Shown here: positions 1 through 10,551 of the stretch, piece after piece
Position numbering within the stretch: position 1 is the first letter of the stretch
Layout: each line of letters opens with the position of its first letter
NCBI GenBank assembly: GCA_018806915.1
Contig: JAGKQI010000073.1
Location: 1,364,001-1,428,000, forward strand
Length of the DNA: 64,000 nt
Direction of reading: 5' to 3'
DNA from: Phytophthora colocasiae
Taxonomy: Eukaryota; Oomycota; Peronosporomycetes; Peronosporales; Peronosporaceae
The notes under the pieces: generated by a model
Databases searched by the model: none
The model's input: only the letters and a program-made list of their open reading frames with translations
What the model was told of the DNA's origin: nothing
Translations under genes and position numbers: made by a program

Positions 1-2
1 TG

Positions 3-512
3 ATTAAGGCAGCTCAAGCAAAGGGCAAGATACCAGCAAGTATGATTTGTGCGTTGGATCAAGGAACTCGACTCCGTGTTTACGACGGATGCACGGACAC
101 AAAAGATGATAGCAAGGCACGAGTACTGGAAATTCCGGTTGGTTTTTGTGTAATTTTTCGGGGTGATCTTGTTCACAATGGAATGGCTTACGAAATGGAG
201 AACCACCGAATTCACCGTTATCTATCATACCGAGATATCAAGTGGGAGCCTGATATTGTGAACAAAGTTCTTCCGCGTCACTATACGTGTCAGTGTTGTG
301 GTCTTAAGTTGGAGGACTCTAACCCAATGCGACAGCATCGACGTTATTGTGAAAAGAACCCGGATTCCCAGAAAAACCAACTAACAAGACGTGCACTTCC
401 AAAACAAACGTCTACGTGGGTTTGTGACGTGTGTGGAGTTGTGTATGCAAATGACAGCTCTTTTCGGTCTCATGTGCTCCGAGGGCATTCAAAGAAGCGT
501 AAATCTGAATAA
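3..512 (+). CDS. C-terminal part of a dioxygenase/cupin-like protein with two zinc fingers (5' partial)
   Basis: The frame is open from the window edge to a TAA at 510-512, so the true start lies upstream; the first Met is at 42. Residues after that Met include FRGDLVHNG followed by ENHRIHRYL, a His-containing beta-helix-like stretch such as is found at the end of 2OG-Fe(II)/PhyH-like or cupin folds (inference). Two zinc-finger-like modules follow: CQCC...H...C (C2HC-like) and CDVC...H...H (C2H2), then a basic Lys/Arg-rich end. The protein is probably nuclear or nucleic-acid binding. The upstream part is missing, so the family call is tentative. A domesticated or transposon-borne protein is also possible given the transposases next to it. 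Confidence 0.5.
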   Translation: MKAAQAKGKIPASMICALDQGTRLRVYDGCTDTKDDSKARVLEIPVGFCVIFRGDLVHNGMAYEMENHRIHRYLSYRDIKWEPDIVNKVLPRHYTCQCCGLKLEDSNPMRQHRRYCEKNPDSQKNQLTRRALPKQTSTWVCDVCGVVYANDSSFRSHVLRGHSKKRKSE

Positions 513-562
513 ACAACTTAAAAAATAACATTCTTTTTTTTAAGAAAATTATTAATGACTAG

Positions 563-1036
563 TCAATTTAAATTGGCGTATCCCCAAAAGCGTGGAGGAA
601 TATGATGTTCATGGTAGGTGGTAGGATCTGATAGAGTGTTATCAAGCGAATTTGTTAGTGGAGGTAGTGAAATCACACTCGAATCATGAACTTGTGTGTC
701 TTGAGACGGAACGGATGGTGGTGTTGCAGGGTGATTCAAATCTGTACGTTCGAATAGACTTGGTTCTCGTCTGGAATTGTACGGCTGACTCTGGGTCCGG
801 CGATCAATTCGTCTACGTCGTTGGACCTGGGCTTGTGTTGTAAACATTGGCTCCTGAACAGGGTTTGGTAATTTTCCGTAACTATTGCCGATATTGGCAA
901 TGTCATATTGCCATAATTTATTGCTCCTCAACCCCAATACTGTGCAATTTTTTATACAGGTCAATTTTGGCCAAATTGATGGTAGCGAGACTATCGCCAA
1001 ACGGGTGGTGTGGCCACGTTTGCACACAGGGCACAC
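563..1036 (-). CDS. Hypothetical ORF, unrecognised
   Basis: This is an open frame of 157 codons that opens on GTG; the first ATG is well inside. It has a CPVC pair near the start, then a basic stretch (RRRRIDRR) and a Ser/Pro/Thr-rich tail. No family is recognised. It runs divergently from the hAT transposase gene and overlaps its 5' flank, so it may be a remnant of transposon-associated coding sequence or chance. Confidence 0.2.
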   Translation of the reverse strand: MCPVCKRGHTTRLAIVSLPSIWPKLTCIKNCTVLGLRSNKLWQYDIANIGNSYGKLPNPVQEPMFTTQAQVQRRRRIDRRTQSQPYNSRREPSLFERTDLNHPATPPSVPSQDTQVHDSSVISLPPLTNSLDNTLSDPTTYHEHHIPPRFWGYANLN

Positions 1037-1118
1037 GGGTTATTACAGTTGCTTGTCATTTCCCAAAAGCACCCCAAGTCGCTAAGTCAAGACCAGCACC
1101 CTCCCGCTCCGTCGACCC

Positions 1119-2591
1119 ATGTCTTCCCGAGTCCCCCCAAGCTCCTACGCCAAGGTACTCTTCGTCCCTGAGGACGATGACTACTATTCGTGTCGTCTGT
1201 GTTTCTCGCGACGTAAGCAAGTCCGTGGTACAGGGTACACCAACCTCTTCCAGCATCTCACCCAATATCATCTTGATTCCTATGATGAGGAATACCACCG
1301 GTACCAACGGCAAATGGGAACTCTTAAGAGTTTTTTTAAGGTCGATGAGTATGCTCGTCTCATCTACAGTTGGATTGACTGGTGTGTTGAAGAAAACCGC
1401 GAGTTGTCTATGTGTGAGAAGCCGAAAACTCGGAAGTACACCCATTTGAAGCCGATCACTACCAAGACGCTCATGAAGTACATGTTCGCTTTGGAGGAAA
1501 TTGTGCAATTACGCATCCGTGCTTATCTTCGCGGACGCCGCATCGGATTCCTCGTGGACGCATGGACGGAGGACGGGACGCACTTTGTTGCGATCATTGC
1601 TGTTACTTCTGATGCAAAGTTTCTTCTCTCTTTTTCCACTCTCGAGGATGAGGCGGATATGAGCGCTGACTCCATGATAATTCTTCTGGATGACATCCTT
1701 GACACCTACTTGATCGATTTGGATCAGCTTTGTTTCATCGTATGCGACCACGCCTCTGTGAATGTCGCGATTGCCAAGAAGATCTTGGTCCCAATGATTG
1801 GATGTGCCAGCCATCGTTTCAACTTGGCTGTCCAGGCATACCTTGGTCAATATGAACCACTGCTGGATAAGCTCCACAAGCTTATGGCCAAACTGAACTC
1901 GATCAAGAACCGTCATTACCTTCGCGAATTCGGTGGTCTGATACCAGTGGTACGCAACGCTACACGTTGGAGTAGTACTTTTGCAATGGTGCATCGTTAT
2001 GTGGAAATCCGGGATGTAATCCCGAAGATGGAGCGTCTGGACGACCGCCTTGTGGACTTTATTCCCAGCCCACGTGAAAACGCCAAGCTGAATGCTTTGT
2101 ATGAGAGCCTCAAGAATTTTGAGAGCATCAACAAGCGATTGCAAACTGAGCATGGCGTGACGCTTGCTGACGTTCGTCTACTCTTTGATTATGTGATTGA
2201 ACACTACCCAGCTACATCGGTGTACTTGGCTCCTGACGCTGACGTCGTCAAATTTCCAGACTTTGAAAATGGTGTAGTCAAGATCTTAAACAACAACCAG
2301 CGCCACCTGACCCGTCAACAACGTACCGCCGTCTCCAAGCTCTTGACAGCTGATGCTGGTGAAGTGCAGGACGAAGAACCCGAGAACCAGTCCTTTGCAG
2401 ATGCGGTGCTTAACCGCAACCGTGTGAAAGACACAGCCCCTCAAGTTGACCTCGGGTGGATCCCTCCGACGTCCGACGATGTGGAACGGTTGTTCTCTCG
2501 AGCTGGTCTTGTGTTCTCGTCCCTCCGCCGTGCGATGAATCCTACTACACTTGAAACAATCCTCTTCCTCAATTTTAATCGTGCGTGGTAG
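1119..2591 (+). CDS. hAT-family transposase (BED finger + RNase H-like + hAT dimerisation domain)
   Basis: This intact 490-aa ORF starts at the ATG at 1119. The N-terminus has a BED-type finger (YYSCRLCFSRRK...FQHLTQYH). The middle carries hallmarks of hAT RNase-H-fold transposases: FLVDAWTEDG near the first catalytic Asp, a cysteine/histidine segment GCASHRFNLAVQAYL, and the RNATRWSSTF block. The C-terminus holds the hAT dimerisation motif (SDDVERLFSRAGLVFSSLR, then LFLNFN). No frameshift or stop is seen, so the gene could be an active element or a domesticated copy. Clear terminal inverted repeats with an 8-bp duplication were not found. Subterminal GGCAAT/ATTGCC words occur on both sides (about 885-925 and 2945-2972) but do not define ends. 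Confidence 0.85.
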   Translation: MSSRVPPSSYAKVLFVPEDDDYYSCRLCFSRRKQVRGTGYTNLFQHLTQYHLDSYDEEYHRYQRQMGTLKSFFKVDEYARLIYSWIDWCVEENRELSMCEKPKTRKYTHLKPITTKTLMKYMFALEEIVQLRIRAYLRGRRIGFLVDAWTEDGTHFVAIIAVTSDAKFLLSFSTLEDEADMSADSMIILLDDILDTYLIDLDQLCFIVCDHASVNVAIAKKILVPMIGCASHRFNLAVQAYLGQYEPLLDKLHKLMAKLNSIKNRHYLREFGGLIPVVRNATRWSSTFAMVHRYVEIRDVIPKMERLDDRLVDFIPSPRENAKLNALYESLKNFESINKRLQTEHGVTLADVRLLFDYVIEHYPATSVYLAPDADVVKFPDFENGVVKILNNNQRHLTRQQRTAVSKLLTADAGEVQDEEPENQSFADAVLNRNRVKDTAPQVDLGWIPPTSDDVERLFSRAGLVFSSLRRAMNPTTLETILFLNFNRAW

Positions 2592-2973
2592 GATGTATCG
2601 GCGGTTGGGGAGGCCATTCAGAAGACCAAGTCGAAGAAGAAGCGGCGCGTTGATCAAAGCCCAGAGTGATAAGTTGCTTGTCGCTGGTAGTGGTAATATG
2701 CTTCAGTAACTGAAATATATTATATCAGTTGACTTGTGTGATGTATGAATGAATGATGTCGAGGATATATGACTTGTGTGTGTTGGTTGGAGAGGTTGGA
2801 CGCGGTGGGAGGGTTCTCGAGGTAAACCCCCCTCCTGAATTCAATGGGCGCATCGACAGCAACCAACTCGTTCAAAAGTATCCCTGAGAAAAGACGAAAC
2901 CCATCATAGTGTCCCATATTCATGTGACCGACTGACTTTGTTGACATTGCCGAAAAATGTGGCAATAACTCAA

Positions 2974-4581
2974 TTATTTATTGGCTTGGATGGGGGCCTC
3001 CAATAAGTATGATATTGTATTTTTCCTATCCCTGCTCCTGAATCCGAACAGGTGGACTCGATCACGCTTTATCCACCAGTGTACATCAAAATCGAATGGA
3101 GATAGGAGCTGTCTACCGTTCGACTCTGTGAGTTTGATAAGTTTGTGTACACAAGGCCGACCATGTACCGCCTTGAATGTGCCTGTACAAGGTTGACACT
3201 CGGCTCTAGTATAGACAATTCGTAGCCTTAAATAAACAGTGTAGAGATCACCTCTGCAGCCCCGAAGCCAAATTTTGCATTTAGCGTGGGCACCTTCAAC
3301 AAAGGACGTGTCTCTGATGCCGAAATGTTTGTATCGATCTGTCCAAACTCAGACAATTCGAGTTTTGTATTTCCACCAGTGCTTGTCTAGATACAGTGAA
3401 AGTACCGGACTCAATTCACGAAGTCGTTGGCATCTCAATTCAAAATCTGATTCCGTTGTAGCCTCCACTGTGTCGTAAAATTTTGTCATGAACGCCTCAG
3501 TCTGCCAGGAATTTTTAAATTTAGCCTGACCCGGTGCGAGATTAGGAATTGGAACTTGGCCCAACACTTGTCGCGTTTTACCCAAAGCATTTTTGTTCAT
3601 ATGCCATCTGCATAGAATAGAGGGAATTCCAGGAAAAACTTTATCCACTGCGTTCATGGATGCCAGTTCTCTATCTGTAAGAGTCACACTTGGAAACGCC
3701 ACATCCATTTACTGAGCCGTAGTCCGTGGATGGGCCCAAAACAAGTATAGTAGTTGCTGTGTAACAGGATCCGCTTCGAATCGGTAGTAACATTCATCTT
3801 GATCCATCCGTTTGAATAAAGCTTCCATCACAGTTTGTGTTGCAATCTCACGACGACGAGCTGCGGTTCTTATGTTCGCTATATCTTGGGGAATTACACT
3901 CGAGTCAGGGTCAGCCTGAAGAAAAGTGGCGCACACAGACCCAGCAGTGATCCCAACACCAGACTGGGCAATTACCGCATCTTGCAGAGATGCCATTGGC
4001 GCAACCTCCGCGGATGCAACTGCACGATGGCGGTGACTAGGATGAACGCGATGATCATCAGACGCGGGATGGTTGTGAATACGGCTTCCATTTTTAGTAT
4101 GAACAATTCTCCAAGGGCCCCCAGGATTGTCTTTATCAACTGCAGCGACTAATATCTTCATGGGGCAGTCGATACGCATCGAACATCTCATTGGGCGTTG
4201 TCTTTGCGCATCAGTAAGATGTTGAGTGCACTTTGGTTTCCCTCCGCGATCACAATCAAGTCCCCTTTTCCAAACTTGCTTGGGTTCGGCATCATTGTAA
4301 AATGCTCGTCTTTTTAGTTACGTTGAACCCGTGATCTTTAGTCCATTGATGCAACGAAGCGAATGCATCCTTCTCTGTCGGATAGGTTTGCTCTGGAGGC
4401 GGTTCAATCGTCACGTCTCCCTCACAACTACTGGCACCGAATTCGCAACAGACCCTTCATCCGGTTCCAAAACACTGTTATTCGGAAGAGCTGAAGAGCC
4501 AACTGGGACTTCAGTCTGAAGACATAGACCCCCTGACGAAATGGGTGTCGATTCGGTGGTAAGCAATGTTGTAAACTCCAT
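2974..4581 (-). pseudogene. Decayed FAR1/MULE-type transposase
   Basis: Read from the ATG at 4581, the frame encodes a FAR1-like N-terminus: a Cys-rich DNA-binding part, then RCSMRIDCPMKI and NGSRIHNHP. A one-base frameshift lies in an A run near 4313. A TAA at 3709-3711 is followed at once by FPSVTLTDRELA and ILCRWHMNKN, the second catalytic-Asp block of MULE transposases. A TGA at 3349-3351 falls just before a W-D-Y-HFG...SFVEGAHA block. The end has the SWIM-proximal GRPCVHKLIKL and HWW signature. The segment normally found between the HPRTTAQ region and FPSVTLTD, which holds the first catalytic Asp, appears deleted. At least three lesions make this a dead copy. Confidence 0.8.
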
Positions 4582-4799
4582 GATGGGGGAAAATGCCTCG
4601 GAAAGGAAGAGTGCTTGAGCTGTTTAAGCGGTTTTGGAATGTGAGCTAGTTTTCCGTCGCAGTAGGCATCGTAGTGCTTCGTTAACTTATCTGAGCTATC
4701 TTAGGCATGGCTAGAGAAAGTATTAGAAAAATGATGAGACAAAATTTGTATCCTTCGGTAAGATAAGGGACGCTCTCATGGGACGGACACGCTCGATTA

Positions 4800-6428
4800 T
4801 CACTTGGCTTCAGTATGAAAGCCTTTGGTTAAGTTCGCTTGCGCAACGGACACAGTTCCGGACGGACACGTTTGGTTTTCGTACGAACCTTCTGTTCTAG
4901 TGAACATTACCGCATTAGCAAGTCGAAGCATGGCTGCAACTTCCACGTGACTCCCTTCAACTGCTCTCGATAAAGGGGTCTCTCCCATCACGTTATTTGT
5001 TGCTGGTGAAGCGCCATTGGCGAGCAATACACGAACGACGTCGAGTCGTCCTTGTGTCGCTGCAAGAAGGAGTGGTGTGTCCCCAATGGAGCTTTGACCG
5101 TTGACATTTGCGCCATGACTCAACAGCAACTGTACAACCTCGACACGTCCATACAAGGCAGCAGTGGATAATGCAGTGTATCCACGAGTTCGATTCGGTG
5201 CGTCCACGAAGGCCCCAGCTTCTAATAACTTTCGGACGGCCGCAGCTTGACCACTTCGAGCTGCGATCTCCAACGCACGGTTGCCATCACCATTCACAGC
5301 TTCAACGGTAGCTCCACGACTCAGTAACAACTGGATAATGTTCATGGACCCCCACTTAGCAGCAGTCATTAGAGGCGTATACCCTCTTGAGTCTGCAGCA
5401 TCGACAGCAGCCCCACCTCCATCTAGCAACAACTCACACACAGCTTTGTGCCGTTTCGAAGCAGCCAAGTGCAGCGCTGTGTATCCTTTCTTGCTCTCCA
5501 TCTCAACCGCATCTATCCCTCTCTGCGATGATACTGACAGGAGCTCTTTCACGATGTACGCGTGACCATGCACTGCTGCAAACATGAGCGGTGTCAAACC
5601 GTCTCGGTCACATGCCATTAAATCCGCTTCAGCACTCAGAAGCTCTCGTACAACCTCTAGTCGGCCATTCCCAGCTGCAATATGAAGTGCTGTGTGGCCA
5701 GACTTATTGTGTATGTCCATATTCGCTGCTTTGGCGATAAGGAGCTCCACCGACCTTAATTGACCATTCCTCGAGGCAAACATGAGAGGTGTCATCCCTC
5801 CAGCGTCTACCGTATCCACATTCGCTCCAGCACTGAGGAGCATCCGCACGATCGTCACTTGACCACACTGCACTGCAATACTCAGAGCTGTATCACCCCG
5901 GGGGTTCTGCGTATCTAGCGACACACACCGCGTCAATAAGACTTTCACAATTGCTGAATGCCCCTCTCTAGTGGCCAACATCAACGGTGTCCAATGATTC
6001 CTGTCAAGCTTGTTCACTGCAGCTCCAGCTTTCAACAACAGTTCAACAGCTTCAACCCGCCCAACGGTAGCGGCTACGTGTAGTGCAGTACTTCCCTCAG
6101 GATTTCCAGAGTCGACACTAACTCCTCGATCCAGCAGACAGCGAATATTACCCAAATGGCCCCTTCCAGCCGCCAGAACCAACGCGGTGGCGTACGTTTT
6201 CGAGTCCCGTGCATCGATCACTACCAGTCTTTCCTCTTTCAGGACGCGAAGCACATCCGTTTGACTACGCACCGCTGCGAGTTGTTGGAGAGAGCTACAG
6301 GTCCGGTCTGATGGCGATTTTGGTGAAATTCCACAACTGAGCTTTGTGTATTTCAACGTGATATTCATGGACAGCGGTGTCCAGCCATCGCCGATATCCA
6401 CAGACGTCCGGGTGTTAGGAATGGGCAT
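4800..6428 (-). CDS. Ankyrin-repeat protein, 542 aa
   Basis: This single-exon gene is built almost wholly of ankyrin repeats. About 13 clear repeats of 33 residues (T-PL/AL--AA--G----V--LL--GA pattern) plus one degenerate leading repeat span residues 45-505. A short non-repetitive tail follows. Ankyrin stacks bind other proteins; no catalytic domain is attached, so it is probably a scaffold or adaptor. The frame stays open to an upstream ATG at 6560 (586 aa). I prefer the Met at 6428 because an oomycete-type initiator/flanking element (TCACATTTCAATTT, 6443-6456) lies just upstream and would fall inside the coding region of the longer form. No signal peptide or membrane segment is seen. Confidence 0.85.
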   Translation of the reverse strand: MPIPNTRTSVDIGDGWTPLSMNITLKYTKLSCGISPKSPSDRTCSSLQQLAAVRSQTDVLRVLKEERLVVIDARDSKTYATALVLAAGRGHLGNIRCLLDRGVSVDSGNPEGSTALHVAATVGRVEAVELLLKAGAAVNKLDRNHWTPLMLATREGHSAIVKVLLTRCVSLDTQNPRGDTALSIAVQCGQVTIVRMLLSAGANVDTVDAGGMTPLMFASRNGQLRSVELLIAKAANMDIHNKSGHTALHIAAGNGRLEVVRELLSAEADLMACDRDGLTPLMFAAVHGHAYIVKELLSVSSQRGIDAVEMESKKGYTALHLAASKRHKAVCELLLDGGGAAVDAADSRGYTPLMTAAKWGSMNIIQLLLSRGATVEAVNGDGNRALEIAARSGQAAAVRKLLEAGAFVDAPNRTRGYTALSTAALYGRVEVVQLLLSHGANVNGQSSIGDTPLLLAATQGRLDVVRVLLANGASPATNNVMGETPLSRAVEGSHVEVAAMLRLANAVMFTRTEGSYENQTCPSGTVSVAQANLTKGFHTEAK

Positions 6429-6442
6429 TGATGCGAGCTGGT

Positions 6443-6456
6443 AAATTGAAATGTGA
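6443..6456 (-). promoter_or_regulatory. Candidate initiator-like element of the ankyrin gene
   Basis: On the minus strand this reads TCACATTTCAATTT, close to the oomycete Inr plus flanking region consensus (TCATTYYNCAWTTT). It ends 14 bases before the ATG at 6428. If used, the transcript starts downstream of the longer-form ATG at 6560, which supports the shorter protein. Confidence 0.4.
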
Positions 6457-6560
6457 AGGGAGGGCTGCACTCGTAGCGCTGGGTGTATGGAATCGAGAAG
6501 ACAGCGCTGAAAAGATGGCGCGATGCCAATGGGCAACAGTCCGGAGGATTCGACGAACAA

Positions 6561-7332
6561 TTTGGATGGATGCGAATACAGCAGAAAGGTAAGGGTGGCG
6601 TGGAGGTGTTACATACGAAGTTGCTCAGGCCTCGACGGAGCCGCTACGAACGCTTGTATCTTGAGGTTCGAAGGCGGAAGCCTTACTACGATAGTGCTGG
6701 AATCCGTTTTAGTCCTAGGGGGGGGGGCTACGACGAAACATTTCTAGATGGCGGAGGAGCTGGATGTGATGTGCGTTGTGAACGACACGCAGACGGATGC
6801 AGAGCCTTACCGTGCAATGTGCTTGGTACCGGAGCACCAAACAGGTTGGCTCATTGAGTGAGCGCTGCAACACCGGAATCCTGAGACCCAGTGGTCGATC
6901 GGTGGCAAAGGTCCTTTGACTTTCTGGCTAATCCATGTAGATTTACACTTTGACTCTGGTACATGTACATGTATTCACGCTTCCACGCCGCTTGCCTTAA
7001 GTTCTGGTTTGCAGACGATCAGCTCAATTGTGCGTTATCGAAAAACTCTCATTGAACTTCCTGCATCAGAAATTACCAGCGTGCTCACGACAACGAAGAA
7101 CGCGCTACCAAATAAATCAAGTAGAAGGTCCCAACCGTAGCCCGATACATGTAGCAGACTGCTAGCAGTAGCACTTCGTCCTACTCAAGTTGCGGCAAGT
7201 GCCGAGCTTTTTTTCCGGTGGGAAGGCTGCAATGGAACAACTGAAATGCAAGCCTATCTCGTTACCAATTAGGAACGGACTTCAAATACGAGGCTGATCA
7301 CTACGCATACAAAGGAACTGCGTCTCGACGCT
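6561..7332. other. Intergenic region with TACATGTA palindromes
   Basis: I see no convincing gene here; short ORFs at 6483-6857 lack any recognisable motif. There is a G run at 6720-6727. TACATGTA-type palindromes occur at 6960-6973 (two overlapping) and at 7146-7153. Confidence 0.5.
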
Positions 7333-8341
7333 TTACATGCTGTACATCTTAATCTTCATGAAGATGGCGGCGGACAGGAAGCCCAGTGCGGTCATGATGC
7401 CGCCCAGGAACACTGGCAGCTTGTAACCGAGCGAAGTGTCCACAATGGCCGTACCGATGGCGAAGTTGAGCAGCTGGCCGAAGCAGTTGGCCGAGTTCAA
7501 CGCGCCCACGTACATGCCGATCTCCACATCGTCGCCCATCACGTGAATGATGACTGGCACGATGCAAGAGAACCACACAGAGGAGGTCATTCCGCACACA
7601 GCAACGACAAAGACGTCGAAGCCCTTGTTGCTGGTCCAGGCCATCACTAACAGCAGCATCTGCGGCACGGTAGAGCCCGTAAGCACCCACTTGAGACCGA
7701 ACTTACTCACCAGGAAGGGCAGGCACCACGAGTAGACGTAGCCCACAACATTGTAAGCCAGATCCGCGTCACCACCGGCAAGGCTGACACCGTCATTGTA
7801 AGCATCCTGCTCGGCCGAGCAGTTCGGGCTGCAACTATCGGCATTGTCCGAGGTACCGCCGTACACTTCAAGGCCGAAGAACTGTCCCTTGTTACCATTG
7901 TAGGCTGTGTAGCCGTACTGCACGAAGAAGAAGCCGATAGCGTACACCACGAGCACCTTGGGCAAGGTCTTAATGCCAAGCCATACAGAGTAGAAAGCGC
8001 CCTTAACTTGGGTCCACGCAGACACCTGCTCCACCTTACTAGGGTCGAGAGGAGTTTCGTGGGCGAAAATGGTGCACACAGCAACGCAGACGAACATGAC
8101 AACGGCCAGCGTGCCCATGAACCAGTGCATCGTCAGGTATGCAGCACCGAAAGCCTTAATGTAGACAGCCACAACGATCGACCCTAGAGTCGACCAGGCC
8201 TGGCCAAGAGCAGCACCGGTTGTCTGACGGTCACCAGCAAAGTCGGCAACGATAAGCATAGCCGGAGTCTGCACGATGTTGACGGTGATGTCCATCCACG
8301 CGTAGAAGAAGATCGTGAACACAGACGTCCAGGTACGGTCC
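7333..8341 (-). pseudogene. 3' part of a disrupted GPH/SUT-type sugar:cation symporter (copy 1)
   Basis: This half encodes transmembrane segments from RTWTSVFTIFFYAW to the C-terminus, KIKMYSM, and closely matches the intact copy at 21157-22593. It includes FAGDRQTTGAALGQAW and ETPLDPSKV. The upstream side ends at the ggtcc target duplication (8337-8341), where the copia LTR begins. The first 143 codons lie 5.2 kb away at 13547-13976. If the element and one duplication are ignored, the frame is continuous and the product would be 477 aa, against 478 aa for copy 2. There are no other lesions, so inactivation appears recent. Splicing out of the whole element is unlikely. Confidence 0.9.
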
Positions 8342-8645
8342 TGTTGAACACGAAAACTTTGTTGTTGTTTTAATCTCAATTTATTATTCTCTACTTAATT
8401 GCCCTCTAATAGACCGATGTGCTCAGTCGTTGGCAAAAGGAGAAGTGAGCTCCTTTCGCCGGTTTGACCATCATCGCACGAGTGAATTGTTGCCGTCGGC
8501 AGAAGCGCCGACAGCGTTGATTGGCAGTTACAGACGCCGCCTTTCCACACTTAGACAGTGTTCACTTAACTTGAATATACTTATCTAATCTTTTGTATAC
8601 TACACCACAGCCTATGCCTCCACTGGCTTGTGGCTCATTCTAACA
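8342..8645 (-). repeat. 3' LTR of copia-A
   Basis: This 304-bp LTR is flanked on the outside by the ggtcc duplication. By eye it is identical to the LTR at 13243-13546. Confidence 0.95.
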
Positions 8646-8888
8646 CTCCCACTAAGTGTACACTCTATGTGGAGACGTCTTTCACTCCAATCTTATCTCT
8701 TAAAACTGTGAACTGTTTAGTAGGAAGTGCCTTTGTCAAAATATCCGCTGCCATGCTGGCAGTTGGACAGTACTCACAACTAGGCGTCCTTCTTCTACTA
8801 AGTCTCTAGTAAACAGGTATTTTATCTCAATGTGCTTGCTAGCCTTATGGTTTCTGGATTCTTTGTGATGCTTATTGCTGATCTGCTA

Positions 8889-9146
8889 TCACCATACTTG
8901 CACAGGTTGCTCTTGACGAAATCCCATTTCCGATAGCAAGTGCCACAACCATTCGCTTTCTTTAGCACCTTCACTTAATGCGATTAGTTCAGCCTCCGCA
9001 GTAGAAAGAGACACGCATCCTTGTTTGCTACTACACCATGAGATGCTGCTGCCTGCCATCTGAATCACATAGCCCGTGATAGATTTACGTTCTTTTGATT
9101 GACACGCGAAGCTTGCGTCTGTGTACACTTCATACATTACCTCCAT
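8889..9146 (-). pseudogene. copia-A RNase H segment
   Basis: The fragment contains VYTDASFA and STAEAELIALSEGAKE, the Ty1/copia RNase H signature. It is separated from the reverse-transcriptase ORF upstream by at least one frameshift between 9147 and 9318, where ordinary linking sequence can be read in other frames. Confidence 0.8.
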
Positions 9147-9318
9147 TGACTTTCCATCAGAAGTAGACCGTACGTCGACGTCCCTTTCAAGTATTTTAGC
9201 ACTCTCCTAGCTGCTTCCCAATGTGTCCGATTGTAACATGACAGATACTTACTCAATTCTCTTACTGCGTTTGCTATATCAGGTCGTGTACCTCTTACCA
9301 AATATTGCAGCGACCCTA

Positions 9319-10368
9319 CTAAACCTCTGTAGTCAAATTTCTGCGCGCTGATTTGTTCGCAGACATTTTTGTTTCAGGCTCTAACTCAAAGCCAGTGACT
9401 TGAGGTGTCGCTACAGCTGAGCTGTTCTCAATGTTGTACTTCTTAATCAAATCCAATATGTACTGGTGTTGCGATATTGACATCGTCTTTTGCTCTCTGT
9501 TTCTCCGGACTTCCATTTTCAGGATATAGTGAATATCTCCTAAGTCCTTCATCTTAAACCTCAAGGATAGTTCTCTTTTGATTTTGTTGATGAGCTGTAG
9601 GCTTTTTGACATGATTGTCAAATCATCAACGTAGACTACAATGATTATCCATTCAACTCCCACTTTTTGCACGTATATGCAATATTCCTTGTTGCATCGT
9701 TCAAAACCCAAGGATGAAAGGAATGTGTGGAGGACACTGTACCAAATTCTGGGTGCTTGTTTGAGCCCGTAGATACTCTTTAAAAGCTCACAGACATACC
9801 CTTCCTTTCCCACGGTATGATATCCTGGTGGTTGCCGCATGAAAATGCGTTGATCACCGATGTCCATTGACCCATTTAGGAATGCTGTATGTACATCCAT
9901 CTGATGAATGTGGCAATCTAGTATGGTTCCAATTGCTAGTACTAGTCGAAGTGACTCAAATCTAGCAACTGGTGCATATACCTCATCGCAATCAACACCA
10001 AACTCTTGGTGGTTTCCTTGCGCAACTAGTCTTGCCTTAAATCGCTCGACTACTCCGTTAGCGTGATACTTTACCACTAGTACCCAATGGCATGGTAGAG
10101 CCTTTCGTCCTTGTGGTAGTTTGACTAAACGCCACGTTTCATTATCCATTAATGACTCAAACTCAAGGTCCAGTGCCTGACGCCACTGTTTTCGATATGG
10201 ACCACTTAGAGCATCCTTTAAAGTGCGAGGAATTGGTACTTTGTTTTGCTGGATATCATCTTTATTAGCAGTATCTAGCAGTGCCTGATAGCACTTGTAG
10301 TCACCAAACCGAGCAGGAGGCTTTCTCTCCCTACGTGACCGCTTTGGTACTGGTGTAGGTGCTCCCAC
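9319..10368 (-). pseudogene. copia-A reverse transcriptase segment
   Basis: This 349-codon open stretch carries the RVT_2 (Ty1/copia) signature: WVLVVKYHANGVVERFKARLVAQG, then HQMDVHTAFLNG, YGLKQAPRIWY and VVYVDDLTIM with the catalytic YVDD intact. It is out of frame with the integrase part upstream and the RNase H part downstream. Confidence 0.88.
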
Positions 10369-10551
10369 TGCTTCAACTAACCCCCGTTTTTCTTTACGGG
10401 TCTGGCTTGTAGCCGTGATCGATTGGTCGTTAGCTCTGATTGGTTCGACCTATCATCTCCACGTCTTCTGCGGGATTTTTACCAAACGCCCGCGACAATA
10501 TCTCTACACAGTGATGAGAGTCAATCAAAACATGCCGATAATAAATAAAAC

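Noticed and set aside
847..1449. 200-codon plus-strand ORF
   Set aside because: It overlaps the hAT gene in another frame, starts on an unusual codon and has no motif.
860..2972. Possible hAT terminal repeats (CAGGGTTTGG near 859)
   Set aside because: No CCAAACCCTG partner or 8-bp duplication was found on the right side.
6720..6727. G run as a regulatory or quadruplex site
   Set aside because: Single short run without the other G tracts a quadruplex needs.
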